Positions 41,572 to 52,839 are shown, counted from the stretch's first letter. The stretch: DNA of 64,000 nucleotides from an uncultured Bacteroidota bacterium (GCA_903882965.1 CAIRZD010000130.1:23305-87304), one strand, 5' to 3'. Notes: generated by a model from the letters alone, not told the origin. Translations and numbers: made by a program.

Positions 41572-43611
41572 ATGGCAAAGAAAAAAAGCAAACAAAGTAA
41601 TGTGACTAATGCATCTGTCAGCAAGTCTACTGTGCCACAGCAACAGAAGGTAAAACAGGCAGGGGTAGATGGAGGGAATATTTTTCAACGCCCATATGTG
41701 CAGTTATTAATTGTTGCAGGGCTAGGAATAGTTACATGGTTGTTTTTTAAAGTATGCCTTAATAACCAGCTTACTAACTGGGACGATCCGGGTTATATAA
41801 GGGATAATGCTTTCATTAAAGATATTTCGGCTGAAGGGATAAAAAATATTTTTTCTTTTTCGAACCCAATAATGGGTAACTATCATCCGCTTACTATACT
41901 TACTTATGCTATAGAGTATAGCTACGCGCAGTTGAGGCCGGAGTATTTTTACATTTATCACAGGGATAGCCTGTTGTTTCATATTGCAGTTACTTTATTG
42001 GTTTATTGGTTTGTGAAGGTGCTTACGCGCAGGGATATAGCTGCAATTGTGGCTGCATTGTTATTTGGGCTTCACCCGATGCATGTGGAGTCGGTGGCAT
42101 GGCTGGCAGGACGAAAGGATGTGGTTTATGGCATGTTCTTCATGGCATCACTCGTTGCATATGTGTATTATATGCGGGCAACCGATACTAAAAAATGGGT
42201 GTTCTATTCTTTAGTTATTATATTGTTCATTTGCTCATTACTGGCAAAACCGGTAGCAGTAATACTGCCGGTGGTGCTATTACTTATTGACTATTTTGAG
42301 CAACGGAAACCGGATGCCGCACTATTTGCAGATAAGATACTTCCTTTTATTATTTCCCTGGTATTTGGTATCAAATCGGTTATGGACCAACATGCATTCG
42401 GGGCGTTAGGAACTCAAAATGTAAGTTATGGTCCTTTTGAAAGAATAGCGTTAGGTGGTTATGCATTCATTACCTATTTATGGAAGGCTATTTTGCCAAT
42501 TAATTTAAGTTGTTTCTATCCATATCCTACGAAGGTAGATGGCGCAATACCTGCCGGCTATTATCTCTACCCGGTGGGGGCGATCGTATTGTTACTATTA
42601 CTTGTATGGGCATTTTTGCGTAAAAAGAAAGTGATCGTTTTCGGGGCAATGTTCTTCCTTGCCAATATTGCTTTGTTGTTACAATTCATACCTGTGGGTG
42701 GCGCGATACTTGCAGACAGGTATACTTATATTCCTTACCTGGGTTTATTTTTTATGGCAGGGTGGTTTGTATCTGAATATTTTGAGCAAGGCGCGAACAA
42801 AAAGATCGGTTATGGTGCGCTGATGATAGTGGGTATATATTCGCTTTATCTTGGGTACCTTAGTAATGAAAGATGCCAGGTGTGGTATGACACTGCGAGC
42901 CTGTGGCGGGATGAAATAGAGCAACAACCGGCAGCACCGAATGCATATAATAACCTGGGGTTTGAATACTTTAATAAATTCAACGAAAGTGTGAATCAAA
43001 ACGAGCGGAAAATATATTATGACTCGGCGTTTAATTTACTGAACAAGGCGGTATCCTTACAAAAAGATTTTGCTAATCCTTACATTTCACTTGGTGAGCT
43101 GGAGCGGACAACACAGCAATACCCGGAAGCTAAAAAGAACTACTATAAAGCGATCTCGCTGGGAGATAAGAGCGAAACTCCGAATGCATACCTTGGGTTG
43201 GCAATCATTTATGCGATCACTAATAAATGGGATTCGTCGGATATATGCTTTAGGCTTGCGTTAAAGAACAAGCCCTATTTTCCGGAGGCTGTGGGTAATT
43301 ACGGTAACTTCCTTGATATGACCGGACGAACCGATGAAGCAATAAAGGAATATGGGGTAGCAATATCCCAGAACCCTGATATGTATGCACCCCACCTGAA
43401 CCGTGGCAGAGCATTGATGCGGCAGAAAAAACTGGATGAAGCCCTTAGTGACTTTAACCGTGCTATAGAGCTTAGCCCACAGATGGGCGAGATCTATTAC
43501 TTTAGGGGGCTGTGCTATGCCGGGAAGGGGAATAATGCACAGGCACAGCAAGATATGCAGAAGGCAAAGGCTTTAGGATATAATCCGCCGGCTAATGCAC
43601 CGCAACCATAA
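41572..43611 (+). CDS. TMTC-like polytopic membrane protein with C-terminal TPR repeats
   Basis: LLFGLHPMHVESVAWLAGRKDVVYGMFF; multiple TM helices, then TPR units. Confidence 0.8.
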   Translation: MAKKKSKQSNVTNASVSKSTVPQQQKVKQAGVDGGNIFQRPYVQLLIVAGLGIVTWLFFKVCLNNQLTNWDDPGYIRDNAFIKDISAEGIKNIFSFSNPIMGNYHPLTILTYAIEYSYAQLRPEYFYIYHRDSLLFHIAVTLLVYWFVKVLTRRDIAAIVAALLFGLHPMHVESVAWLAGRKDVVYGMFFMASLVAYVYYMRATDTKKWVFYSLVIILFICSLLAKPVAVILPVVLLLIDYFEQRKPDAALFADKILPFIISLVFGIKSVMDQHAFGALGTQNVSYGPFERIALGGYAFITYLWKAILPINLSCFYPYPTKVDGAIPAGYYLYPVGAIVLLLLLVWAFLRKKKVIVFGAMFFLANIALLLQFIPVGGAILADRYTYIPYLGLFFMAGWFVSEYFEQGANKKIGYGALMIVGIYSLYLGYLSNERCQVWYDTASLWRDEIEQQPAAPNAYNNLGFEYFNKFNESVNQNERKIYYDSAFNLLNKAVSLQKDFANPYISLGELERTTQQYPEAKKNYYKAISLGDKSETPNAYLGLAIIYAITNKWDSSDICFRLALKNKPYFPEAVGNYGNFLDMTGRTDEAIKEYGVAISQNPDMYAPHLNRGRALMRQKKLDEALSDFNRAIELSPQMGEIYYFRGLCYAGKGNNAQAQQDMQKAKALGYNPPANAPQP

Positions 43612-43618
43612 GCATTGT

Positions 43619-44881
43619 TTACTTCATGATCACCTGGACCGTTTTCCGTGTTTCCTGGCGCAGCAGTATTTGCGTATCTTTTATTAGGTTGCCAATTATC
43701 TCTGGAGTATAATGGCGTATTGTGAGCAGGCTCACATGGTCATTGATAGACACTTTATAATCTTTCCCTAGTGCTTCTATAAGTGATTTTACTTTATCTT
43801 CCCGATTATCAATACACGCTACGAAGCTGATGGCTGCGTTTTGGATCAGGTTGATCTTTACATTGAGATCATGGAATATGCTGTATAGTTTGCTGAGGTT
43901 ATCTTCTGTGATAAAAGAGAAATCCTTTGTGGTTACCTGTATCAATACCTGATTTTCTTTAAGCACTATGAGCGGTGGGTATGCTGCATGTACTTTTGCC
44001 TGTATTACACTGCCATCTAATTTTGGATCGAGGAAGCATTTTACATAGAGTGGTATATTATTGTTTTGTAAGGGCTTAATGGTTTTTGGGTGAATGATCT
44101 GTGCGCCGTAGAATGCCATTTCTATTACCTCGTTATAGGAGATCGCATCAATTTTTACGGTATTGGGGAATTGTTTTGGGTCGGCATTTTGCAGGCCTTC
44201 CACATCTTTCCATATAGTAACAGAAGATGCATGGAGCATGGCTGCAAGTATAGCTGCTGTATAATCGGAGCCTTCGCGGCCGAGGGTGACAGACTTGCCA
44301 GCAGAGGTGGCGCCTATGAAACCCTGGGTAATGACTATTTTGCCCTTGTGCAATTCTGAGCCAATAATGTCTTGTGCCTGTTGCTTCGAGTATTCCCAAT
44401 CAACGGCGGCATCGCGGTAGGTGGCATCTGTGCGGATAACGGTGCGGATGTCTATCCACTCGATGGGCAAATTATGCTGGCGTAGGAAAAAATAAAAAAG
44501 GATTGTAGAAAATATCTCGCCAAGGCATACTACCTGGTCGTATGAATAATCATAGTTGCCAGGTGCTATATTTTTTACGGCATTCTCCAGTTCATTAAAA
44601 TATACTTTTAAAACTTCCGCAGCATTTATATAGTTACCGGCGGATAATAATTTTTCGGCAAAGTAGAGGTGCTGCTGTTCAAGTTTGTGCGCGTGAGCAA
44701 GTGCTTCTGCGGCATCACCATGAAAGGCTTTATTAACAATGTTTTCAAGTGCATTGGTAGTTTTGCCTAATGCAGATACTACCAGCAACAGAGGCTTTTG
44801 CCCATCAGCGATGATGGGTAATAAATTTGACATTCTTTCTGCATCGGCTATGGATGCGCCGCCGAATTTGTAAACGAACAT
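43619..44881 (-). CDS. Aspartate kinase
   Basis: MFVYKFGGASIADAERM; VTLGREGSDYTAAILAAML; C-terminal ACT-like domains. Confidence 0.93.
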   Translation of the reverse strand: MFVYKFGGASIADAERMSNLLPIIADGQKPLLLVVSALGKTTNALENIVNKAFHGDAAEALAHAHKLEQQHLYFAEKLLSAGNYINAAEVLKVYFNELENAVKNIAPGNYDYSYDQVVCLGEIFSTILFYFFLRQHNLPIEWIDIRTVIRTDATYRDAAVDWEYSKQQAQDIIGSELHKGKIVITQGFIGATSAGKSVTLGREGSDYTAAILAAMLHASSVTIWKDVEGLQNADPKQFPNTVKIDAISYNEVIEMAFYGAQIIHPKTIKPLQNNNIPLYVKCFLDPKLDGSVIQAKVHAAYPPLIVLKENQVLIQVTTKDFSFITEDNLSKLYSIFHDLNVKINLIQNAAISFVACIDNREDKVKSLIEALGKDYKVSINDHVSLLTIRHYTPEIIGNLIKDTQILLRQETRKTVQVIMK

Positions 44882-44972
44882 TTAAAAAGTAAAAAATTAA
44901 AAGTTAAAAAGTAAAATTGCCCATAATTGAACTTGCAGATATTGCGAGCTTATTTATTTAATTGTCAGTTTT

Positions 44973-45590
44973 TTATTCTGGATTACTTTTGATTCCATCA
45001 TACCATTTACCACTTAAAAGATATTCTATATTTTGTTTTAAATTGCCTGATAGGAGTTTGTCATTTTTAATTAAAGTTAATAAATCGCGTACTTTTTTAT
45101 TTTCATAATTTTTTACAAGACAAGGGTAAATTAGAATACCTTCTTCTGTTCCGATTATTTGACCTAAAAGGTCCTCCTCGATTTTGCCATTTTTAAAAAG
45201 GTGATATCCTTCATTGGCGAATTCAACATATTTATTTACATCAAGTTCGGCCATGCTATAAATAGCAATACATTTTTCTTGCTTAGAATATTTTGAATCG
45301 GCAATAAAACCTGTAACATCCGGAATATATGGCTCGGGGTTTGTAAAAACAGTAATAAACAATTTAACGTTCAATAAATCAGACGCAGCTGTAAGATCAA
45401 CAACAGTATTTTCAGTCTTAAGAATTCTATCATTAAATAAGACGCTGTTGTCTTTCGGAACAAAGATTTTTGTTACTCCAGAGCTATTAAGTATTAACCC
45501 TCCTTTTTTCGTTAAGTAGGAAAACGAAAGTATTGTGGAAAGAGAAAGCACCAATAAAATAGCAATAGTGATTAATATCTTTTTCTTCAT
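44973..45590 (-). CDS. Hypothetical membrane-anchored protein
   Basis: MKKKILITIAILLVLSLSTILSFSYL N-terminal helix. Confidence 0.65.
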   Translation of the reverse strand: MKKKILITIAILLVLSLSTILSFSYLTKKGGLILNSSGVTKIFVPKDNSVLFNDRILKTENTVVDLTAASDLLNVKLFITVFTNPEPYIPDVTGFIADSKYSKQEKCIAIYSMAELDVNKYVEFANEGYHLFKNGKIEEDLLGQIIGTEEGILIYPCLVKNYENKKVRDLLTLIKNDKLLSGNLKQNIEYLLSGKWYDGIKSNPE

Positions 45591-45599
45591 AGGCGCTGT

Positions 45600-47471
45600 T
45601 TACATTATCTTCTTTCCTTTCATCGCATCCTTCAGTGCCCCTTCCATTACACGTTCTGCATATGGGCGGGAAACATCATTGAGTATTTCTGTTTCGTGCT
45701 GTATGCGGTCTTTGTCTTTTGCGGTCATTGCTTCGCGCAATATCTGCATGCGGGTGTGAGTGGTTTCCACTTCTTCCTGCGTGAGCTGGTCGCGATACTT
45801 GGAGAGAAAATTTTCTGTGGTATCGAGCATTTGCTGGGCCTCTGTTGTGGCTTCTACCAATGCGCGGATTTTAATATCGTCTTTGGCATGGGTCAATGAA
45901 TCGAGGAGCATTTTTTCTACCTCTTCATCGGTGAGGCCATACTGGGGTTTTACATCTATGCTTTGTGCTACACCGCTGCGTAGCTCTGTGGCGCTTACCT
46001 TAAGAATACCATCGGCATCAATGAGGAAAGATACTTCCACTTTTGGCAGGCCTGCGGGCATACCGGGGATACCGGTAAGCTCAAACTCGGCCAGCTTGCG
46101 GTTGTCGGCAACAAGGTCGCGCTCACCCTGGAATACGGATATGCGCATACTGCCTTGTCCGTCTTTTTGCGTGGTGTATTGACGGCCTGCCTTGTTGGGT
46201 ATTTTAGAATTGCGGGGCATGAGTACATCCATAAGGCCCCCCATGGTTTCTATGCCGAGCGATAATGGCGTAACATCGAGCAGGAGCATTTCGGTATTGT
46301 TACCGGCGAGAATATCTGCCTGTACTGCTGCGCCTAGGGCTACCACTTCATCAGGGTTTAGCTTGTCATACAGATCCCTGCCAAAGAATTTGCTTACACT
46401 TTCTTTTACCAATGGTACGCGGGTAGAGCCACCTACCATTACTACGGCGTCTATTTGTTCTTTTTTTATACCCGCATCACGGAGTGCATTGGCACAGGCA
46501 GTGATGGTGCGGTCTACGAGCGGTTGTATAAGGTCGTTGAACTCCTGCCTTGTTATGCGCACCGGTGTGCCGTTTATTTCGCTTTCAAACACATCGTTAT
46601 TACTGAGGTGTATCTTGGCTTTTTCGGCGGTGACCCTGAGTTGCTGCATGAGTGTTTTATCAATAGAACTACCAAAACCTAAATCGGAATTTCCTTCGCC
46701 CGGATCTTCCTGCCAGTAACGGGCAACGAGGTTGTCCATATCATCACCACCCAGGTAGGTGTCGCCATTGGTAGAGAGTACTTCGAAAATACCATCATTA
46801 ATTGTAAGTACGGATATATCGAATGTGCCGCCGCCGAGGTCGTAAACGGCTATTGTTTTTTCTTCTCCTTTTTTTGCACCCAGCCCGTAAGCGAGGCTTG
46901 CGGCTGTGGGCTCATTGATGATACGCAACACATCGAGCCCGGCAAGACGGCCGGCATCACGGGTAGCCTGCCGCTGTGCATCATTGAAATAGGCGGGTAC
47001 TGTAATAACCGCTTTGCTGATCGTTGTCTTTAAAATATGCTCGGCCCGTTTTTTTAATTCCTTTAGTATATACGAAGACAATTCTATTGGTGAATAAAAT
47101 TTTTGGCCAACCTGTATTTTTACGAGTGCATCGGTATTGTCATCTATAATATGATAGGCAAAGAAACCGGCATCTGTACTCACATCTTTATAGGATTTAC
47201 CCATAAGTCGTTTTACGGAATAAATGGTGCGCTCAGGTTGGGCGATGAGTAACTCCTTAGCAGGGTTGCCGACAGTGGTATTGCCATATTCATCAAAATG
47301 AACAATGGATGGCACGAGTGTCAGGCCATCTATCTCTTTTAATGCAATTGGCTCGTGAGTATCTCCCCGCACAATAGCAATGAGGCTATTGGTAGTGCCG
47401 AGGTCTATACCTACAATTATTTCTTCTTTTTGAATGCTGCCTGTGGCTATATTGATGGCTATTTTGCCCAT
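45600..47471 (-). CDS. hscA: Hsp70-family Fe-S assembly chaperone HscA
   Basis: [43 protein letters not shown]-type motifs; shorter C-terminus than DnaK. Confidence 0.85.
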   Translation of the reverse strand: MGKIAINIATGSIQKEEIIVGIDLGTTNSLIAIVRGDTHEPIALKEIDGLTLVPSIVHFDEYGNTTVGNPAKELLIAQPERTIYSVKRLMGKSYKDVSTDAGFFAYHIIDDNTDALVKIQVGQKFYSPIELSSYILKELKKRAEHILKTTISKAVITVPAYFNDAQRQATRDAGRLAGLDVLRIINEPTAASLAYGLGAKKGEEKTIAVYDLGGGTFDISVLTINDGIFEVLSTNGDTYLGGDDMDNLVARYWQEDPGEGNSDLGFGSSIDKTLMQQLRVTAEKAKIHLSNNDVFESEINGTPVRITRQEFNDLIQPLVDRTITACANALRDAGIKKEQIDAVVMVGGSTRVPLVKESVSKFFGRDLYDKLNPDEVVALGAAVQADILAGNNTEMLLLDVTPLSLGIETMGGLMDVLMPRNSKIPNKAGRQYTTQKDGQGSMRISVFQGERDLVADNRKLAEFELTGIPGMPAGLPKVEVSFLIDADGILKVSATELRSGVAQSIDVKPQYGLTDEEVEKMLLDSLTHAKDDIKIRALVEATTEAQQMLDTTENFLSKYRDQLTQEEVETTHTRMQILREAMTAKDKDRIQHETEILNDVSRPYAERVMEGALKDAMKGKKIM

Positions 47472-47522
47472 AAATTAATTTTGGATGACAAAGGTAGGGC
47501 ATTCAGTTGTATGGATTTTTAG

Positions 47523-47530
47523 TAAATTTA
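47523..47530 (+). promoter_or_regulatory. -7-like box TAAATTTA 5 nt before ATG
   Basis: TAnnTTTG with final mismatch. Confidence 0.3.
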
Positions 47531-47535
47531 TATTC

Positions 47536-48645
47536 ATGGTAAGACTTATCCGGGCTTTCATTTTATTGATCTTAATATGCATAGTTGTCAATGCATATGC
47601 CCAGGACGATTACCGTATTTATCACAGGTGGATCAATAATGCGGAAAGATGTTTCTTTTTAGATGGCAAAACAGATTCTGCTTACAGGTATTATGACATG
47701 GCATTTTCAAAATTTGATTTTGTTTTTGCCAAGGACTGTTTTATGGCAGCACAAATAGCTTGCTATAACAAAAGCGATAAATATATATCTTATTTAAGGA
47801 AGGGCTTTAAAAATGGTTTGCGTCCTGATCATTTGAAATATTCCCGGGTATTGGCTCCATTGATCAAGGATAGCACTGTATTTAAGAAGAAATTCAATGA
47901 TTACAGAGAATTGCGAAAAATTTACCTCAAAAGAATAAATGCTGTTGTATTGAAACAGGTCATTAAGCATGTTAGTCAGGATCAGTCGGAGAAAAATTTC
48001 ATATATTCAGACAAGGATTGGGAAGGAGAAAACGCTTATGCGAAGAAACTTGGAAGGCATATCAGTTTTATCGAGGCTTTATTAAAGCAGGTTGGCTTTC
48101 CGGGAGACAAGTTGTTAGGCATTGACCAGGCCGATATAATGAAAGAGTTGGGCTATGATAGTTCTGATTACATTGATTTGTACAACCTCATCTATAAAGA
48201 CCCGAAATACCATACCGGCAGAGGACAATTTGAAATATGTGATGATTGTATATCGCATGAGCATGTATTTGCATTATTATTTCATCAAGTATGCGCATAT
48301 TGGTTGTTTTCTAAAGATTGGGAAAAATTAATTATATCTGGAGAGGTCCATCCCCGGGAGGTAGCGATGCTATATGATGAGTTTGCTGAACTTTATTACG
48401 CGAATGCAGACCAGGTAAGGAATAAAAAAATAGCCAATATATTTGGATGCGGAAGTATTTGCCTTCCGGGCTGCTATAAAACAGATCAATTTACAGATTA
48501 TAAAAGCCCAAACTGTAGTGCTCATATTACAGACTCTCTCAGAATGGCTTTATATATTAATACATTGGCTGTGGACTCAGCGAAATATATTTTTGGAGAT
48601 ATACACGGATTCAAGACTAAGTTTGGTTTTAGAAATTGCAGGTAA
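47536..48645 (+). CDS. Hypothetical secreted protein
   Basis: Signal peptide MVRLIRAFILLILICIVVNAYAQ from ATG at 47536. Confidence 0.7.
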   Translation: MVRLIRAFILLILICIVVNAYAQDDYRIYHRWINNAERCFFLDGKTDSAYRYYDMAFSKFDFVFAKDCFMAAQIACYNKSDKYISYLRKGFKNGLRPDHLKYSRVLAPLIKDSTVFKKKFNDYRELRKIYLKRINAVVLKQVIKHVSQDQSEKNFIYSDKDWEGENAYAKKLGRHISFIEALLKQVGFPGDKLLGIDQADIMKELGYDSSDYIDLYNLIYKDPKYHTGRGQFEICDDCISHEHVFALLFHQVCAYWLFSKDWEKLIISGEVHPREVAMLYDEFAELYYANADQVRNKKIANIFGCGSICLPGCYKTDQFTDYKSPNCSAHITDSLRMALYINTLAVDSAKYIFGDIHGFKTKFGFRNCR

Positions 48646-48777
48646 TACGATAAAGTATATATTATTAAATACTACTAGATTACTTGCAACATTATTATAT
48701 ATCCGGTTACCATAAATAATGCCTGTGTTTTTTTGAGTTTTAGTTTATTTTTGTTTCCCTCCTAAATTTTTTGTGCT

Positions 48778-51700
48778 TTGAGATTAAAGTCGTTGGAAAT
48801 AAAAGGGTTTAAGTCTTTCGCGGACAAAACCCATATAATACTGGACAACCCGATAACCGGCATTGTCGGTCCGAATGGTTGTGGCAAGTCGAATATAGTA
48901 GATGCTATCCGCTGGGTAATAGGTGAGCATAAGATCAAATCTTTGAGGTCTGATAACCTTGAAGACCTGATATTCAATGGTTCGCGTACACGCACTGCTT
49001 CCGGCATGGCCGAGGTGTCGCTTACTTTTGAGAATACACGTAACCTGCTGCCTACAGAATTTACCACAGTAACTATAACGAGAAAGTTTTATAAAAGCGG
49101 TGAAAGTGAATACCGTCTGAATGATGTGACCTGCCGCCTGAAGGATATTCATAACCTGTTTCTGGATACCGGGGTGAGCAATGACTCGTATGCGATCATA
49201 GAGCTGGGAATGGTGGATGATATCATTAAGGACAAAGACGGATCGCGACGCAGGATGCTGGAGCAGGCTGCAGGGATATCTATTTACAAAACCCGTAAAA
49301 AAGAAGCCAAGCAAAAACTGGAAGCTACCGAGCTGGATATAGCACGAATAGAAGACCTGCTTTTTGAAATAGGTAATAACCTGCGCACACTGGAAAGCCA
49401 GGCTAAAAAAGCCGAACGTTACTTTGCTATAAAAGCGGAATATAAAGAGGTGAGCGTAGAGCTTGCCAAGGCATCGCTGGAGCATTTTAACGAGCAATAT
49501 AAAACACTCAACGAGCAGCACGATACCGAAACCGACAGAAGGACACAGCTTGAGGCCATAGTGGCCACTGAGGAGGCATCGGTAGAGCAGCAAAAAGTAC
49601 AACTGATAGGTAAGGAGCAGGAGCTGAGTGTGCTGCAAAAACAATTCAATGAATTGGTGAACAGGATACGCCAACTGGAAAGTGATAAAAAACTTGCAGC
49701 ACAACGCCTGGAGCATCTGAAAGAGCGTGAGAAAAATCTTAGCGATTTCCTGTCGGGTGCAGATGGGCAATCGCAAAAACTGGAAGAGTCTATAGCATTT
49801 GCTGAAAAGCAGATAGCTGAAGAGACTGCTATGCTTGAAACCATAAAGGCTGAAGTAGAAACACTCCGTACCACAGTAGAAGAGAAACGTAAAGCATTTG
49901 ACGAAAAGAAACTGGTACTGGAGCAAATGCGCAATGAATACCAGCAAAGACAGCGCAGCCAGTTTGATGCAGAAAAGAAGGTGGCTATTGCTGATACATC
50001 TGTAATGAACCTGCAACGTAGTATGCAGCAAGTGCAAGACGAAAAAGCACAGCGCACAGGGCAAATAACACAGCTAAGTACAGAAAGAACGGAAACAGAA
50101 GAAAAGCTGGGTACCAAACAACAAGAACTGCAAGACCTGGTAGCTAAGCACGAAGAAGTAAAATCTAAAATATTACAGAGCCAGGAGCAAATGGAAACCC
50201 TGCGCGCAAAACTTGTGGAGGAAAACCGCAAACTGGACAGCCGCAGAAATGAACATGACCTGCTGAAATCGCTGGTGGATAGCCTTGAGGGATACCCTGA
50301 CAGTATCAAATTTCTTAAAAAGAATAAAGAGTGGGATAACAATGCACCACTGTTGTCTGACGTATTTGTGGTGAAAAACGAATACAGGACTGCCCTTGAG
50401 AATGTACTGGATAATTACCTCAACTATTATATAGTAGCTAATACCAAAGAAGCAGCAAAGGCAGTATCGCTGCTGGATTCAAATAAAAAAGGCAAGGCAA
50501 ATTTCTTTATCATAGACCACCTTGGCGAATATAAAGCAACTGCATCAGAAGCGCCGGAAGGAGCGGTATCTGCACTGGATGTGGTGACTGTAGACGACCA
50601 GTATGCAGATCTTGCAAAACATTTACTTGGGCATGTATATATAACCAATGAAGACGCAGATATAAGCGGGGTAACGCTGAAGAATGGCAGCCTGCTGGTA
50701 AGTAAAAGCGGTAAAATGATACGCGGCAAGTATACTCTTGGAGGCGGATCAATTGGCTTGTTTGAAGGTAATAAGATAGGCCGTGCCAAAAACCTGGAAC
50801 GCCTTGCTATAGAAATACAGGATCTTACTGCAAAGACAGCTGAACTGAAGCAGTTTATAGCTGATACACAAACCCAGATAACAGGGTTTAACAGTGAGCT
50901 TAATGATAGGGCAATAGAACAAACCCGGCAGGAAATAAACAGATTGCAAAATCATAGTGTGAACCTTGCAAACAGGGTTGAAAACTTTGAGTCACTGAAC
51001 CAGAACGGAGAAAAACGGCTACAGGAAATACAGGCCCAACTGGATAGTACACACGATAGTATACAGGATACCCGCACTGAGCTCGGAAAGATAACTGAAG
51101 AACTACAGACTTTACAGCAAAATATACAGAGTGCAGAAACTGACTTCCGTACGGTGGAACAAGCATTCAATGAGGTAACGGCGCAGTATAACCAGCAAAA
51201 CATTGCCTTTACCCGCCAGCAAAGTAAACTGGATAACCTGACACAGGAATTACTGTTCCGTAACAACCAGCTTACAGACCTGAAAAACCAGATAGCAAGC
51301 AATAGTGAGCAATTGCAGCAAATAACAGTGCAGCTGGAAGAGACAGAAAAACTACTCCATAGCGGGGACAATGAGCTGTATGAATTGCTAAGCCGGAAGG
51401 AAAGCGATGAGCGGATATTAAATGAAAAGGACCGCGCTTATTATGAGATGCGTAATAATATTACTGCCCTGGAAGGCAACCTCAATCAGAAACGCCGTGA
51501 GAAAGAACATGCAGAGGCATTACTGAATGGGATAAAAGAGAAACTGAGCACAATGAAAGTGCAAGTGGCCGGGATGAGTGAAAGGCTGGCGATAGAATTT
51601 AAGGTAGTACTTGATGAAATACTGGATGAGCCACGTACCGGAACGCAAAGTATAGAAGAGCTGACAGCAGATTCAGACAAGATGAAGAAGCGCCTCGAAA

Positions 51701-52308
51701 ATATGGGCGAGGTAAACCCGACAGCGATAGAGGCTTATACTGAAATGAAGGTGCGAAATGATTTTATCGTAGAACAACGTGATGACCTTGTGAATGCAAA
51801 GGAATCATTGCTATCTACAATTGAAGAAGTAGAAAATACCGCCAATTCAAAATTCCGTGAGACATTTGATATGGTGCGTGCAAACTTTGTGCAGGTATTT
51901 AAAGCATTGTTTACAGAAGATGATAGCTGTGATCTGCGCCTTACGGATCCGGATAATATTGCAGACAGCAATATAGAAATATATGCACAACCCAAGGGTA
52001 AAAAGCCAAGTACGCTTACACAGCTGTCGGGAGGGGAAAAGACCCTTACCTCTACAGCGTTCCTTTTTGCGATATACTTAATTAAACCAGCACCGTTCTG
52101 TATACTTGATGAGGTGGATGCGCCGCTGGATGATGCCAACGTCGGTAAGTTCACACAGATGATCCGCAAGTTCTCAGACAACTCGCAGTTCATCATCGTA
52201 ACGCACAACAAGCAGACGATGGCTGCAGTAGATGTGATATATGGAGTGACGATGCAGGAGGCCGGTGTAAGTAAGCTTGTGCCAGTGGATTTCAGGAGTT
52301 TGAATTAA
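48778..52308 (+). CDS. smc: Chromosome segregation protein SMC (TTG start)
   Basis: LKSLEIKGFKSFADKT; GPNGCGKSNIVDAIRWVIGE; coiled coils; LSGGEKTLTSTAFLFAIYLIKPAPFCILDEVDAPLDDANV. Confidence 0.98.
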   Translation: MRLKSLEIKGFKSFADKTHIILDNPITGIVGPNGCGKSNIVDAIRWVIGEHKIKSLRSDNLEDLIFNGSRTRTASGMAEVSLTFENTRNLLPTEFTTVTITRKFYKSGESEYRLNDVTCRLKDIHNLFLDTGVSNDSYAIIELGMVDDIIKDKDGSRRRMLEQAAGISIYKTRKKEAKQKLEATELDIARIEDLLFEIGNNLRTLESQAKKAERYFAIKAEYKEVSVELAKASLEHFNEQYKTLNEQHDTETDRRTQLEAIVATEEASVEQQKVQLIGKEQELSVLQKQFNELVNRIRQLESDKKLAAQRLEHLKEREKNLSDFLSGADGQSQKLEESIAFAEKQIAEETAMLETIKAEVETLRTTVEEKRKAFDEKKLVLEQMRNEYQQRQRSQFDAEKKVAIADTSVMNLQRSMQQVQDEKAQRTGQITQLSTERTETEEKLGTKQQELQDLVAKHEEVKSKILQSQEQMETLRAKLVEENRKLDSRRNEHDLLKSLVDSLEGYPDSIKFLKKNKEWDNNAPLLSDVFVVKNEYRTALENVLDNYLNYYIVANTKEAAKAVSLLDSNKKGKANFFIIDHLGEYKATASEAPEGAVSALDVVTVDDQYADLAKHLLGHVYITNEDADISGVTLKNGSLLVSKSGKMIRGKYTLGGGSIGLFEGNKIGRAKNLERLAIEIQDLTAKTAELKQFIADTQTQITGFNSELNDRAIEQTRQEINRLQNHSVNLANRVENFESLNQNGEKRLQEIQAQLDSTHDSIQDTRTELGKITEELQTLQQNIQSAETDFRTVEQAFNEVTAQYNQQNIAFTRQQSKLDNLTQELLFRNNQLTDLKNQIASNSEQLQQITVQLEETEKLLHSGDNELYELLSRKESDERILNEKDRAYYEMRNNITALEGNLNQKRREKEHAEALLNGIKEKLSTMKVQVAGMSERLAIEFKVVLDEILDEPRTGTQSIEELTADSDKMKKRLENMGEVNPTAIEAYTEMKVRNDFIVEQRDDLVNAKESLLSTIEEVENTANSKFRETFDMVRANFVQVFKALFTEDDSCDLRLTDPDNIADSNIEIYAQPKGKKPSTLTQLSGGEKTLTSTAFLFAIYLIKPAPFCILDEVDAPLDDANVGKFTQMIRKFSDNSQFIIVTHNKQTMAAVDVIYGVTMQEAGVSKLVPVDFRSLN

Positions 52309-52317
52309 AACATAGCA

Positions 52318-52839
52318 TTGTATCAGACTGATCTTGTTGTTATAGCTGCGGCTTCTCTTGAAAAAGAGGAAGAGAACGATTATTTTTTGCGCTCGCTCAA
52401 AAACAGGGATACAGAAGAACTCGATGTTATTGTTCATAGTATTTATGATAAAATAAGTGGTGGTATAGATTGTACTTCATGCGGCAATTGCTGTAAATCG
52501 CTTGTGATAAATGTGAAGCAGGAAGAGATAGCCCCGCTTGCTGCACATCTTAATTTATCAGTCGATGAGACTAAAGAAAAATATATTGAAGAAAGTCAGC
52601 AGGGCAATTGTTTTATTAATACTATTCCCTGTCATTTTCTGGCTGATAATAAGTGCACAATTTATGAGCAGCGCTTTACCGAGTGCAGGGATTTCCCACA
52701 TTTGCATAAACCGGGATTCAAAGCCAGGTTATCCGGAACGCTTATGCATTATGGCAGATGCCCAATCATTTATAATGTAATTGAAGAGGTGAAAGTAAGG
52801 CTTTGGTTTTCTGGAAACGATCAGCCAAGTTTACCATAG
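52318..52839 (+). CDS. YkgJ-family cysteine cluster protein (TTG start)
   Basis: [19 protein letters not shown]...[23 protein letters not shown]. Confidence 0.9.
   Translation: MYQTDLVVIAAASLEKEEENDYFLRSLKNRDTEELDVIVHSIYDKISGGIDCTSCGNCCKSLVINVKQEEIAPLAAHLNLSVDETKEKYIEESQQGNCFINTIPCHFLADNKCTIYEQRFTECRDFPHLHKPGFKARLSGTLMHYGRCPIIYNVIEEVKVRLWFSGNDQPSLP

Noticed and set aside
48784-50064. 426-aa minus-strand ORF, also 307-aa ORF at 49419-50342
   Set aside because: Antisense to smc, which has unmistakable conserved motifs; compositionally odd Cys/Phe/Ser-rich translations.
52306-52839. Stop-codon readthrough of smc into in-frame YkgJ ORF
   Set aside because: SMC ends at its normal C-terminus and YkgJ is a complete family with a plausible TTG start; in-frame adjacency is probably chance.
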